Origin: Bryum argenteum
Taxonomy: Eukaryota; Streptophyta; Bryopsida; Bryales; Bryaceae
Direction: 5' to 3'
NCBI GenBank assembly: GCA_037043015.1
Contig: CM073325.1
Span: 2,668,501-2,732,500 of the forward strand
DNA length: 64,000 nucleotides
In this document: in pieces, positions 35,801 through 45,009 of the stretch
Layout of the letters: the number at the start of each line of letters is the position of its first letter
Position numbering within the stretch: position 1 is the first letter of the stretch
Made by a program: the position numbers and the translations under genes
The notes under the pieces: generated by a model
Told to the model about the DNA's origin: nothing
What the model saw: the letters and a program-made list of their open reading frames with translations, nothing else
Database searches by the model: none

Positions 35801-36206
35801 GTAAGTGTAAGTTTCATTGACAATGCTGTGGATGTTTCGGGTACAGTGGACAGGAATGGAATGTGCGGAACCGCAAAAGCCAAGACTACTGTCGGTGTGC
35901 GAATTTGAGGAGATTATGGGGGACTTTCTGGGCCAAGTTCCCTCACCGTCGCCCAGCTACACACCACTCAGTGGCGTTTCATCGGCCGGCAATCGCGCCA
36001 TCGAAGTATTCGTGGGTGCGTTGGGTGATGAGGCTTCTGACTCGCCCAAGCGCTTCACGCTTGACGACGTTCTTAATCGGAACGCAACGGCGAAGCTTCG
36101 TGCAGCTCTGTTCAAAATCTATGGCCGTTCTTGCGCCTATCCAACTCCTCTTGATACCGCAGTCAGACCATCGCTTGTAAAAGCAAAAACATCAATCAAG
36201 AAGTAA
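15857..36206 (+). CDS. SPEF2: SPEF2/CPC1-like central-pair protein
   Basis: Thirty-eight exons: 15857-15979, 16376-16459, 16616-16687, 16896-16955, 17583-17819, 18047-18133, 20709-~21008, 21380-21451, 21649-21813, 22400-22595, 23108-23206, 23475-23707, 24192-24252, 25049-25087, 25446-25496, 26301-26449, 26730-26890, 27108-27414, 28064-28336, 28854-29084, 29329-29407, 29554-29666, 30280-30348, 30738-30857, 31094-31189, 31680-31865, 31957-32211, 32366-32537, 32818-32909, 33348-33476, 33672-33756, 34169-34344, 34435-34579, 34699-34797, 34873-35155, 35300-35414, 35624-35734, 35847-36206. They total 5,685 nt (1,894 aa), phases closed. An adenylate-kinase-like module (residues ~400-800), charged coiled coils, proline linkers and a GSxK array match SPEF2/CPC1, a projection protein of the axonemal central pair. 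The usual N-terminal CH domain is not seen; a stop at 15833 precedes the ATG in frame, so the start is plausible unless upstream exons were missed. The donor of exon 7 is uncertain. Family call by motif and architecture, not by search. Confidence 0.85.
17235..17467 (+). mobile_element. TTAA MITE, family A copy 2 (233 bp)
   Basis: Almost identical to the copy at 13881, same orientation and length, flanked by TTAA. It is in SPEF2 intron 4, ~115 bp before exon 5. Confidence 0.9.
18231..18496 (+). mobile_element. TTAA MITE, family B copy 1
   Basis: TTAA-CCCCTAAAGGTC at left, GACCTGTAGGGG-TTAA at right, 266 bp. It carries the internal GTCAAAGTTGGCTGAATTTT block and the AAAGTG-ATTTC-CGCTTT hairpin 16 nt inside the right TTAA. 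In SPEF2 intron 6. Confidence 0.85.
18741..18960 (+). mobile_element. SINE, 5'-complete copy
   Basis: Begins near CTTTGGGGGGATACC; has a box-A-like TGGCTAGATAGG, a middle resembling the copy at 61684-61862, the conserved GAACAAACACTCTTTTCATG block and a CTTT-type tail. tRNA-derived origin is inferred from the box-A-like word and its spacing. Confidence 0.6.
19334..19452. mobile_element. Palindromic element, CACTAGTGGAAAGGTGGTC arms
   Basis: About 119 bp forming one long hairpin: CACTAGTGGAAAGGTGGTC pairs with the complement at 19434-19452, and the arms continue through GCCACAAGTAAAGCCAT. A diverged copy is at 25187-25291. In SPEF2 intron 6. Confidence 0.8.
19936..20048 (-). mobile_element. 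SINE-like element, truncated copy
   Basis: Minus-strand match to the 3' half of the SINE at 61191-61397, ending in TAGA/TCTA repeats at its left edge. In SPEF2 intron 6. Confidence 0.7.
21078..21208 (+). repeat. (GTTTTC)n hexanucleotide repeat
   Basis: About 20 copies of GTTTTC starting ~70 bp after SPEF2 exon 7. The exon-7 frame stays open through it (alternating Phe-Val), so the ORF looks longer than the exon really is. The tract is best read as intron. Confidence 0.9.
21876..22003. mobile_element. Foldback MITE, GTTGTCA ends, copy 2
   Basis: Matches 14333-14471 with an internal deletion near the right arm. It begins ~60 bp after SPEF2 exon 9. Confidence 0.75.
22051..22274. mobile_element. 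CACTACACTAAAT-ended MITE, copy 3
   Basis: Same structure and internal words as 2454 and 6963; ends ACACTAAATTTGATAAATAG and its near complement. In SPEF2 intron 9. Confidence 0.8.
23231..23284. mobile_element. Stowaway MITE, half copy
   Basis: Only the right half (ACCTACTGGACA to GGGACAGAGGGAG) remains, with a local duplication of GAGAGAACCTACT. It starts ~25 bp after SPEF2 exon 11. Confidence 0.75.
25187..25291. mobile_element. Palindromic element, diverged copy
   Basis: GGAAAGGTGGTATGAGTAAAG and the arms GCCATACT/AGTATGGC match the hairpin at 19334-19452. In SPEF2 intron 14. Confidence 0.65.
25617..26028 (+). repeat. Tandem duplication with a copied exon start
   Basis: Two diverged copies of a ~240-bp unit (from about 25617 and 25857). 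Each holds the right part of a TTAA element (family E, with AGTTGGCTGAATTTTGTTC). Between them, 25794-25854 repeats the acceptor and first ~30 nt of SPEF2 exon 16 (true copy 26268-26333). In frame the copied exon reads KPKLAGFCFDG and then meets a stop within about 12 codons. Confidence 0.8.
26025..26257 (-). mobile_element. TTAA MITE, family A copy 3 (233 bp)
   Basis: TTAA flanks, same length as the other family A copies but inverted. It sits 43 bp upstream of SPEF2 exon 16. Confidence 0.9.
26913..27010 (+). mobile_element. SINE-like element, truncated copy with (TCTA)n tail
   Basis: Contains GGTGGCCATCGGGATATTAG, GGACACTTCATTCACG and GGCCCCTTAGAAAG, ending in four TCTA units. It starts ~22 bp after SPEF2 exon 17. 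Confidence 0.75.
27477..27560 (+). mobile_element. SINE-like fragment, second subfamily, (TTC)n tail
   Basis: GGGCATATCATCAAGGGTAG, GACACTTTATTCACG, then a TTC-repeat tail. Mate of the copy at 12476-12548. In SPEF2 intron 18. Confidence 0.65.
28352..28619 (+). mobile_element. TTAA MITE, family C copy 1
   Basis: TTAA-CCCCTAACTCTCC at left; GGAGAGTTAGGGG at right followed by ATAA instead of TTAA. 268 bp. Carries AAACCC-GTTTC-GGGTTT hairpin 16 nt inside the right end and the GGTCAAAGTTGGCTGA block. It begins 15 bp after SPEF2 exon 19. Confidence 0.85.
29759..29800. repeat. (TA)n microsatellite
   Basis: About 20 TA units in SPEF2 intron 22, followed by a pyrimidine-rich minisatellite (29848-29995) of TTCCCTTGTTCTC-like units. 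Confidence 0.95.
30371..30638 (+). mobile_element. TTAA MITE, family B copy 2
   Basis: TTAA-CCCCTAAAGGTCC ... GGACCTTTAGGGG-TTAA, 268 bp, near-identical to 18231-18496, with the AAAGCG-ATTTC-CGCTTT hairpin at 30602-30618. It begins 22 bp after SPEF2 exon 23. Confidence 0.9.
30881..30990 (+). mobile_element. SINE-like element, truncated copy
   Basis: TTCCCCTTGTCTAGTGGGC, ACAGACACTTCATTCACG and a TCTA tail. It starts ~23 bp after SPEF2 exon 24. Confidence 0.75.
31352..31598. mobile_element. MITE with AATTCCGTTAAAATGGCA ends, copy 2
   Basis: Perfect terminal inverted repeats AATTCCGTTAAAATGGCA. Internally like 4476-4704 but with a small duplication around GTGATATTAC. It lies ~80 bp before SPEF2 exon 26. 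Confidence 0.85.
31957..32211 (+). other. GSxK tetrapeptide-repeat exon of the SPEF2-like gene
   Basis: Exon 27. After a PPPPPE linker it encodes nine or ten G-S-(T/V/M/L/I)-(K/R) units in tandem (32088-32199). Synonymous codons differ between units, so this is a protein-level repeat and not a fresh microsatellite expansion. The result is a strongly basic flexible segment. Confidence 0.85.
33065..33213. mobile_element. Foldback MITE, GTTGTCA ends, copy 3
   Basis: About 149 bp; arms TTACTATTCATCACA and complement; same core as 14333 and 21876. In SPEF2 intron 29. Confidence 0.8.
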
Positions 36207-36544
36207 CCGACACGAGCTGCCTGCTGGAAAAATATCTTCCACATGCACATTGATGGGTATAATAGTACAGGGTACATGTACATGTTTGTTGCTGATTCGG
36301 GCTCCTGAACTATCATCATCATTTTGTCGGTCTGAAGCGCTCCATGATTTCTGAAGCACTTCTTTCGTCATTGATAGCACGAGGGTGGAGTAGAGATCAC
36401 GTCCAGCCTCCACACCATTAACAGCTCTTCGCACGCTTCCTGTATTGATATACATTAACTTGCTGCTGTTTATAGCCCAGAGACTGTCACCTAAAAATTT
36501 GAGAGACAGGCTCGACAGGTTTTAGGGAGGTCAGGGAAGATGGA
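36207..36544. other. Short convergent intergenic region
   Basis: 338 bp between the SPEF2-like stop and the TraB-family stop on the other strand. Both 3' UTRs must fit or overlap here. No repeat seen. Confidence 0.6.
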
Positions 36545-38430
36545 CTATTGTTCAGCTTCTCTCCATAGCCGCTCGATCCCATCCATATGTGCCATTCCTA
36601 CTACACCTACAACTGTGCCTTCGCATTCTAGGAGACGCTTCACCATAAGTTGGTCCCTCTCGTGCACCATTACCTTAATCTGCAAATGCCAACATCGTTG
36701 TCCAACACATGTTAAAGTCCAAACAATCAGAAAACAAGAGCTCAATACAAGATTTGTAGGTCTTCTCTACACAAGTGAGATGTTTTCAAAACTTCAGGCG
36801 TCACGATACTTACAATATTTGGAAAGGACTTTTCCATGTAGTTCATCATTTCCCTCACGGTCTCCCGCGTCTTTAATCTTTCCACAGCAGTCTCAAAGTC
36901 GTGTTTCTCCATGTCTTTTAAAAATGATGGATAAGTTTCAAGATGTTGATTGGGATTCTTCAGCATCTTTAACACATCCCACACTGTGATGACGTCCCTT
37001 AATCTCTTTACAGTATCCTGTAAGATTTAATCACAGACACGTTCAGTAAAACCTAGAGAAAACAAATCAGTCGAGAACCAGAAATGCGAACACAGTAATG
37101 AAGATACATCACAATAATGTAAGAGCCGTGAAGAAGGTCTGCACAAGCTATACAACAGATCATACATGTACGTTCCGATCTATATAGAGGATCTCCGCAT
37201 TCAATCGCTGCGCCTCCTCCATGGCAACCTGAACAATGAACAACAATCAGTCTCAAAGTAGCTGAAGCTAAAGAAATCGCAATTGTACAACGATGGAGGG
37301 TGGCTACTCATATCCGACAAAGCTTATGACCAAAGCATGACCACCTAAGTATACATACCACAGCAGAGGAAAACGAAATTTACCCTAAACTCCTTGCCAG
37401 GCTCTACACCAGTGTTCCGGATAAGCTCGTACATAGACTTCAGCCAGAAGCCAATTAGCTTCTGACCTAGGCCCCCAGGCAAGTTAAAGAGCTCTTGTAT
37501 CTGTTGAAAGGGCGTCTTACCCTTCCGCTCAGGATCTCCTGACAGTAGAGTTTTAGCCCTCTCTTGACAAAGCTCCACCTGCAGAATCGATTTCCAGTCA
37601 TTTCTATAACCTCTGCTGAAATGATAGGACCAGCAACACAATACCCTAACTGAACCTCAAGTTCAACACCTTGGTGCCGACTCATTTAATTTTTTAAGGT
37701 TCAGTGCTTTCGACACAACTTAAGTTTACAAAATTTTAATTCTTGACAATAGAGTTTTGCGTCTAGAAATTTCTCAAAGGTTTCGGCAACCATGTCCTTC
37801 TACTTTGCCAATCCTGAGGTTAACCTAAGGTAGTAATCAATGATCACCGATTACATTTTGTGCAGAGACAGGAAAAGCTTACCGCAACCCGATCGGGTTT
37901 CACGCGATCGATAACCTGCACAACAAGACCAATCCACTAATCAACAACACAGGAAGATCAATCTCAACAATAGCTCAAATTTCTTAAACCCTAAACCTTA
38001 GACCGCAACATTATCAAACTCAATTTCATCGCAGCGTCCAACTTCTGAATAGTACGATAATGCATATACAATGGGAAATTCGCAGTAAAAACGATTCCAC
38101 CAGGAATTTGATGTTATTTTTGAGTGCAAAATAGGCAGGTTTGCGTGTGATGAATTTCACAGAATCAAAAGGACCAGAATTTGAGAAGAGCAATCTGTTT
38201 ACCTCACGGACTTGGTCAGCACTCTTGGCCGAGACGTGAGCGGTGCCAACGAGGTAGAGCTGTGCGCCATTCCTGGGATTACGAAGGTAAGAAATGGAGC
38301 CATCTTCCGAGAGCGTGCTGGTGGCAGAAGCCGAGGAGTAAAAATTATTTTGTGCTGAGAGAGCCACCCCTAGCAAGTGGCGATGTAGACATGAAGACGA
38401 AGATGCAGCTCTTCTTACGGAAACAAGCAT
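36545..38430 (-). CDS. TraB-domain protein, putative organelle-targeted
   Basis: Six minus-strand exons: 38203-38430, 37883-37915 (33 nt), 37384-37578, 37172-37228, 36814-37017, 36545-36679; 852 nt, 283 aa, all phase 0 with GT-AG borders. TraB/GumN-family signatures are in order: GTAHVS (62-67), VELC (88-91), YIDRN with the conserved Arg (167-171), and the C-terminal GMAH (267-270). The two G-x2-H motifs, Glu and Arg are the predicted metal or active-site set of the family. Residues 1-40 are rich in S/A/R and lack acidic residues, which fits a mitochondrial or plastid transit peptide. Plant and animal relatives (TRABD type) are linked to mitochondrial outer-membrane functions; the substrate is not known. 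The piggyBac element begins 306 bp upstream of the ATG. Confidence 0.9.
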
Positions 38431-38735
38431 CGCAAATCGCAATAAGGGAGAGATAGAATTAGGGTTGTGAAGAATTGAGAACAGAGTAGGAGGAATTGGC
38501 AGGAACTCGTCACGGAAATGCTCGATGAAACAACAGCAGCCTGCCTTGCCTTGGTGCCAGCTGAATCTGCTCCTGCAGCAACCGTGCTGCAAACCGTGCG
38601 TCCTACCTCGAGGCCATCGCGCGGTTTTGCATCCTCGTCTTCGTCTTTGTTTTGAAATGTTTCTAAATGTTACATGTATGTTTTGGAATATTTCAAGTGT
38701 TTCAAATATAAATATAAACACCTATTTTCGTGCAT
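38431..38735. other. TraB-gene upstream region
   Basis: 305 bp containing the start of a degenerate TGTTTCAAATATG-type minisatellite (38645-38710) also seen at 53265-53470, beyond the other side of the piggyBac element. Promoter and 5' UTR of the TraB gene must lie here or within the transposon. Confidence 0.5.
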
Positions 38736-39216
38736 TTAACCCCTAAAAATCCAGGAAAGCCGAATTGGCTTTTTGCCTATCTGGGCAGGGTCACCGAACA
38801 TGCTAAAAATAGAATCTTAGGCTAATTTTTTTTGTGGAGGTTAGGATTGGGATGTTCTAGGTGTGGTAAAATTTGCAAAGCTAGATTCGTTTTTTTGAGG
38901 TGTGTAGGGTATTTTTTTGTTTTGAAGCCCAAAAGGGGCAATGCGGGCTGCCTTCTGCACCAATGCGATTGGGTGTCAGAAATTGGGCAGTTGTTTGGGT
39001 TAGCAAGGGAACTTAGAGAAGGGCAGGAGGTTTAGAAAGGGTTTCCACTAACCCATGATTCTTACAAAGAGATATGACAGTGGGTTGCCCAACTACCAAA
39101 ATAAAGGCAAAATCCGTTGGCTATTTTGGATGGCAAAATCCGTTGGCAAACGGTTATGGACATACAACAGACACCATTTTGCTTGGAAAAATTTGAAATC
39201 TTACTAAACCAAAAAT

Positions 39217-39429
39217 TTGACAACCATGGCAAACTTCAATTCAAAGTATTGCACATCAACATACTCGGAGGGATCATGTGAAGCTACTGTTCAAGAGAAT
39301 GTTACTAGTGTGTGTTGTGACAACATTCAACTCCTTCCTCCTGTAGATGTGAAAAATGTGCATTGCGAGAGTGAGTTGCAGATTCATGCGAACTGGGCGG
39401 ATGTAGTCATAGCTTGCAACAAATCTTGA
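39217..39429 (+). CDS. Small ORF in piggyBac left arm, unknown
   Basis: Seventy codons from ATG, seven Cys, ends TGA. It lies inside the transposon upstream of the transposase. No family recognised; it may be one exon of a longer accessory gene or a chance frame. Confidence 0.3.
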   Translation: MTTMANFNSKYCTSTYSEGSCEATVQENVTSVCCDNIQLLPPVDVKNVHCESELQIHANWADVVIACNKS

Positions 39430-40084
39430 CGTTGGAAATCAAAGGTTGAACATCATCAAATTGACTCGCAGATTGAGGGGGCGCCGGATTCGACGCTGGG
39501 TCTTCCGCAAAGGTCGCCGCGCCTTGCCGGGAGGTCGCTGCTGTGTCGAAAGTCGCCGCTGGTTCTTCCATTCGGGTTCAAGCTCGACTTAGCACCCACG
39601 AAAGGTGACGAACTCACAGCTGGCTCCGGGCTCGATCGGGTGCTGGTACCTCGTCGGAGGATCCGGCGCCCAGGTCCTTGGCGGCGCTGATCAAGTCTCT
39701 CCCGCGGCGACGCAGCGATCGGTCGGGAGGAGCGGCGGTGGTGACCACGTCCAGCACCTGTCGTTGCAAAGTGAGACCACGTGATCACGGCTCGGAGGTG
39801 AGATCCCAGTGCACCAGTTTCGACGGTGAGCACAAGGTGCACAGCGATCTTCGCTGCCAACAGCGACCCGCTACGACAGATCGAGGAGGAGGCACAGAGG
39901 AGCGAAGCAGTGAAGGCATCCAAAGACGCGTCGGAGCGGGCGCGATCATCGCGGCTACCGCAGATTACAACCAAGCTCGAAGGTGGGGGCACGGAGAAGC
40001 GACTTCGATTGAGTCTGGCAACAATCGCTAGCGAGAAGTCCTAAGGAGCAACTACAAGCCTGGGCAAGATCTAAGCACCTACAT

Positions 40085-40312
40085 GAGAATCAGATTCGGG
40101 ATCTAGTTGCACTACTTAGTGAAGATCATTTGCGTGGTCTCCCGGTGCGTAGAAAGAGTAGAGCGTGGCCACCTGTCCCGCAATCAAACAACTATAGGCA
40201 TCATTTCTACAGGCAAGCGGCACACATCTTAGGTTGGGTAGAACAGAAGGTTTTTGAGGACGAATTTACAGCAATTGTTAGATCCGTGTGGCCCGAGAGT
40301 AATGGGGCCTAA
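40085..40312 (+). CDS. Possible exon in piggyBac left arm
   Basis: An open frame reading LPVRRKSRAW, then HHFYRQAAHILGWVEQKVF, ending at TAA 40310-40312. The composition is protein-like (amphipathic helix with W/F) but no ATG is seen in frame, so it may be an exon joined to 40439-40851. Confidence 0.3.
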   Translation, partial: ENQIRDLVALLSEDHLRGLPVRRKSRAWPPVPQSNNYRHHFYRQAAHILGWVEQKVFEDEFTAIVRSVWPESNGA

Positions 40313-40389
40313 ACGGAGATCACACAAACGTGGCAAGGAGGTAGGAAACTCATGTTCAAACTTTCAATCATAACCAAATCTCATGACAA

Positions 40390-40851
40390 TTGAGTTTCTT
40401 GTTCACAAATCTCATGACTATTCCTATGAATCTGCAGATGGAATGGGAAGGCATTTCAGTGAGAAGAAGCAATCGGTTACAACGTGAAATCTCACCACTT
40501 CTTACACCTCCTCCTTCACCACTGCATGAGGAACTTGAAACACCTGTACATGACACAAAGTTGCCTGAATTAGGACCCGGTGTGGAGCTCTTCCAATTTT
40601 ATGACATGGAAGGAGGATTCAATGCTGATTTTCTTGCCTCCCAGGAGCAAATCTACCGGAACTACTCAAGCAACGAAGACTTCATGGACAGCGCTGGATC
40701 CGATCCTGAGAATGAACATGGAGGAGGTTTGGAGCAGTTGTTGTGGCCTCCAGAAATGTTGGTCCACGCACAACAATACGGTGTGCAACGGCGAAGTGGA
40801 AGGCAGCGGAAAAATGCTAGACGCATGAAGATAACATCAAATCAGCAGTGA
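40390..40851 (+). CDS. Acidic/basic ORF before the transposase, unknown
   Basis: A 153-codon frame, or an exon starting at 40439 after an ATCTGCAG acceptor. It has RRSNRLQREISPLLTPPPSP, an acidic middle (DPENEHGGG) and a basic end RRSGRQRKNARR. Its stop overlaps the start of the transposase frame by a few bases. It could be a transposase N-terminal exon or accessory protein; no family recognised. Confidence 0.45.
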   Translation: MSFLFTNLMTIPMNLQMEWEGISVRRSNRLQREISPLLTPPPSPLHEELETPVHDTKLPELGPGVELFQFYDMEGGFNADFLASQEQIYRNYSSNEDFMDSAGSDPENEHGGGLEQLLWPPEMLVHAQQYGVQRRSGRQRKNARRMKITSNQQ

Positions 40852-42601
40852 ACGATAATGTCGATGAACCAATGCTTGAGCGGATTGGTGGTGAGAACGG
40901 AAGGCCAGCGCCGATGCCGCGTTGGCGGCACGAGGACCTCGCGTTGGGAAACGGATCTAAGGATCTGGCCGAACGATGCGGATCTGAGGATGAGCCTCCA
41001 CAGCAGTCCTGTGAGCGTACCTGTGCAGCGGAAGCTTCCTACAGACCCCGTCCGGTAGAAGGCAGCGGCGCTTTGCTGCGGCTCGACGCTGGGGGGAGGA
41101 GCGGCGGCCACCTGTATGGCAGCGGCGCCTTGGAGGTGAGCGGCGGTAACATGGGAGGCAGCGGCGGCTGCGGGGCCTTGGAGACCAGTTGTACAACGGC
41201 GTCTGCGGAGGCAGCGGCCCCCAGCGGCAATATGGGAGGCAGCGGCTTGAGGCGGCCTGCGGCAGCACGATGGGAGGCAGCTGCTGTGACTCAAGCTCTT
41301 GGAGCTTCATCGAGCCGCACTGTTTCAGGTGAGTATCACCATGTTGGGCCTGGGTGGGGCCAATTATCCATGAATGAAAATACAGATGGATTGGGTTTGA
41401 ACAATGAAAATTTTGATGTATTTCCTGAAAATCATAATGAGTTTACAAGGGGCAATGATAGTGAGGACTTGCCCAATATAGATAATGGTTTAGAGAGTGA
41501 TGAGGATGATGGCAATTTTGAATCAACTCATGATCAAACCGGTCTAAAGTGGCAATATCGGGATGAAACTTGGGGTGACTCAAGCTTCTTCTATAATCCC
41601 ATGCCTTCTTCATTTACAGGACCTAGGCAAGGATATAGAAGGACCTATCGAACACTTCCAACTTTTAGGTTTCTTTTTGCCTTGTTTTGGACCCCGACAA
41701 TTATGACTACAATTGTGAATGAAACCAATAGGTATGCCAACCTCCCAGTTGATGACCGTGGCAACATTCGAGGTGGTCCACGATGGACCAACTTGACTGT
41801 GCTTGACCTAGAGGCTTTTATGGCACTAGCTCTATACATGGGCTTGAAGATACAACCTAATTACTACACTTATTGGATGACTTCTTCATTGTTTCATTGC
41901 CCCGTGGTATCTAGTATTTTTTCTCGACAGAGGTTTCAAGATTTGAGAAGATGTTTACATCTTACAAATATTGATGGTGTTTCTAGAGGTGATCCCACCT
42001 ATGATAAGATAGGTCAATGTCGATGGCTTGTGGATGCTATTAGAGAACAATGCAAGAGTGCATGGAATCTTGGCAAATTCGTGACTGTGGATGAGATGAT
42101 GATTAGATACAAGGGTACCTACTCACCTATCCGTCAATACATGCCCAAAAAGCCCCAGAAATGGGGCTTGAAGGTGTGGTGCCTGGCAGATTCTAAAACT
42201 AAATATGTATGGAACTTTGAGATCTATACCGGAAAAGAAACTATTTTACCACCTACACCTGTGGGTGGGCAAATAGATACACATGGACTTCCTGTGATTG
42301 ATGCTAGATTGGCCCACAATGTTGTAATTAGACTTTTGGATGGGCTTTGGAACCTTGGACATGTTGTCACGTTGGACAACTTTTTCAGTAGCATAGGTCT
42401 ATTTTCTACTTTGCTTTCACGTGGTGTTTATGCATGTGGGACAATTAGAGCAAACAGAGTGGGGTTGCCTTCTATCATTCGAAACATAGCGGCCTACAAA
42501 AATGTGCCACAGGGAACTACTGTATGGAGGATGCATGCAACAAGACAGATTTCTTGTGTTATGTGGAAGGACAAGAAACCTGTCTTGTTGTTATCTACAC
42601 A

Positions 42602-42606
42602 TAGCT
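42602..42606. other. Target-site duplication TAGCT, left
   Basis: TAGCT immediately before the 5' LTR (TGTCGC...). The identical TAGCT at 50647-50651 follows the 3' LTR. A 5-bp duplication is normal for Ty3/gypsy integration. Confidence 0.95.
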
Positions 42607-43900
42607 TGTCGCGCACCTCTCCTTGAGGAGTGCCCGCAACACCAAGGGCCCAAGGGGGACACCGGAGGGACGCCCGGGCCTTGGGGTGCCAAGGTGAAGG
42701 GAACCTAAGTGGGCCTAGTGTGGGAGAGGACCCCGGGCGTTGGAGACGCCTCTCACCCACGGAGACTAGGAGCCACGAGGGAATGGACATGAGATTATGG
42801 AAGCTCATGTTGCCACGATTCCGGGATGCTAAGGAGCACCTCAGTTGGAGGTGTGAGCTAAAAGTTATGGGAGTTGGAAGATTGTGGGACTAAAGGGAGT
42901 GCTGTCCAGGGACAGTGCTGGACTGGGAAGCTGGCCCGGGACTCCCGAATCTTCAGAGGGGCATAACTCCCTCAATACTTGTCGGAATGAGGCAAGCAAG
43001 GTGTCTATCGGCATCTACTTGACGAGTAGATGTCGATAGAGTGGTCGCTCGTCGCGTTTGGATGCGGGACGAGGTAGATACGAGCCCTGGAAGGTTCGGG
43101 AAGTCTCCCGGGGCCTTCCAGCGGCTAAGGCATTGGGAGATTGGGTGGTCTTCCAAAACTAAGAGGTGTGAGGGTCCAGCCCTTCACCTAGGACCAGGGG
43201 CTGCCGAATCCCACAGAGTATACTATGGGGAGGGCTGGTCTCCCTCCCCACTCCCATGGTGCCTTGGTGGTGACCAAGGTGGGAGTCCCGAGTGGTGTGG
43301 CTAGTGTTGGGGCCTCACCATGGGGACTCCCAAGCCAAGGTGAGTCCCAATGGGTGGAGCTAGTGTTGGGGCTCCACCATGGGGACTCAAAGTGCAAAAT
43401 GAGGCACGGTGGGTGGAGCTAGTGTTGGGGCTTCACCACGGTGGCTCATAAGGACAAGGTGAGTCCCGGTGGGGGAGCTAGTGTTGGGGCTTCACCACGG
43501 GGACTCATATAGGCAAAATGAGGACCATGAGTGCTACCGATGTGGGGTGGTGTCTCACCGCCGGCGTTGTGATTACTTGGTGGCCTTGGGGTCACCATGG
43601 TGGTCATGGGCGGTAGTGAGGAGACACCACAAGTGCGGTTAGGCCGCGTGGTATGGGAGTGCCACCAAGTTGGGCCTTGGACATAAGTGGAAGTCCGCAC
43701 CTAACCATTGGCTACCTACGAAGGGGTTGAGTCCCGTTGCATGAGTAGGAGGGATTGATAACCAAGCGGTGAGCTTGGTGGTTGGTATGGAGAGCTAACT
43801 TTGTGCATGTGGGGGATGTGCGGAGTTAGCGCTCGTGACACTTGCTAGAGTTGGGAAAAAGTTGGTGTAAGCCAAGGTGAGCTAGCAAGGGGTTGCGACA
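42607..43900 (+). repeat. 5' LTR (1,294 bp)
   Basis: Starts TGTCGC and ends GCGACA. By eye it differs from the 3' LTR by at least two substitutions and four single-base indels. It contains four tandem copies of a 59-bp unit, with GCTAGTGTTGGGG starting at 43300, 43359, 43418 and 43477. Confidence 0.95.
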
Positions 43901-43949
43901 CTTGCATCGAGCGGGCTTTTAGTACCCAAGTGCAAAGTTGTGAGGAGCA

Positions 43950-44997
43950 ATGGGCAAGAAGAAGACCATTGAGGGTGATGAGCCCGGAGCTTCCAAGGGG
44001 CCATGCACGAGGGGGAACAAAGACCCCGATCCTACAAGTGAGGCTCATTCTCATGACTCCAATGAGCAAGTCGCCACTAGTGAGGGCAATGAGCAAATGG
44101 AATTGTCACTTCAAGAGGAGCCCTTGGGTGAAGAGGAGCGCTCTAGGTCGAGACGCCTAGAGTCTTCCCAAGGGTGGAAAGACAAGATCCTCAATTGGCT
44201 TTTCAAATGAGAATGCTTGAGTTCATGGACTCCGTGAATCAAGAGCTCAGCGTGGGAAGGAAGAAAGGGATCGCCAAGAGAGGTTGATTGAACACCTCAT
44301 GATGCAAGGGTCCCGACCTTCATCTTCCACCAAAAAGTTGGCTAAGGTAAACATGCCAAGCACCTTCTCGGGACTTGGTAAGGCAAGGAAGGTGAAGGAA
44401 TTCCTTCTTGAGATGGATAACTACTATGATGTCCAAAAGCCGGATGAGGAGGACAAGGTTTCCATTGCGGTGACATTTCTCAAGGATCATGCTCTTCAAT
44501 GGTGGACAAGCAAAAAGGAGCAAGAGCCGGAGTTGGTGGCAAACTTGACTTGGGGTGGCTTCAAAGACTTGTTGAGTGAACGCTTCACACCGTAGTATCG
44601 GGAGTTGAGGGAAGGCATGAACTTGGTGCAAATGAGGCACACTGGGTCTCTCAAGGCCTATGTGCGTGACTTCAATGCCCAAATGAATGCCACACCCAAG
44701 ATGGATGAGTTCTCTAAGAAGTGCATCTTTTTGGGTGGGCTTCAAAAGTGGGTGGTGGATGCCTTGTTCAAGTTCCCAAAACTTCCTGAGGATGTGGCGG
44801 GCATCATCAAGATTGTTGAAAGGATTGAGGTTGATGGACCCGAGAGGAAGTCAGTGGCCCCTCTCAACAAAGTGGATCAAATAGGAATGCGGCTCGAGGC
44901 AAAGAGCGCAAGAAGTTTGGCTTTGGCAACAAACACAAGGGACAAGTGGATGGTGGAGCCTCTAACAAAAGGGAACACCAAGGGGAAAGCTATCTAA
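43950..44997 (+). pseudogene. Retrotransposon gag (capsid), broken
   Basis: Frames 43950-44210, 44284-44595 and 44605-44997 are successive pieces of one gag. The middle piece carries the retrotrans_gag core (WTSKKEQEPE, FKDLLSERFTP). A TAG at 44593-44595 and indels separate the pieces. Confidence 0.85.
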
Positions 44998-45009
44998 AGG
45001 GGGAGACAA

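Noticed and set aside
39456-40044. Minus-strand 178-codon and plus-strand 117-codon Arg/Ser-rich frames
   Set aside because: They lie in a GC-rich block where long frames occur by chance on both strands; there is no motif and no acceptor or donor support.
42494-43700. Several 60-105-codon frames in the LTRs, repeated at 49146-50588
   Set aside because: They occur identically in both LTRs, have no domain and follow the GC-rich tandem units.
43901-43960. Searched for a tRNA-Met primer site after the 5' LTR
   Set aside because: No TGGTATCAGAGC-like or other TGG-starting word adjoins the LTR end; I do not call a primer site.
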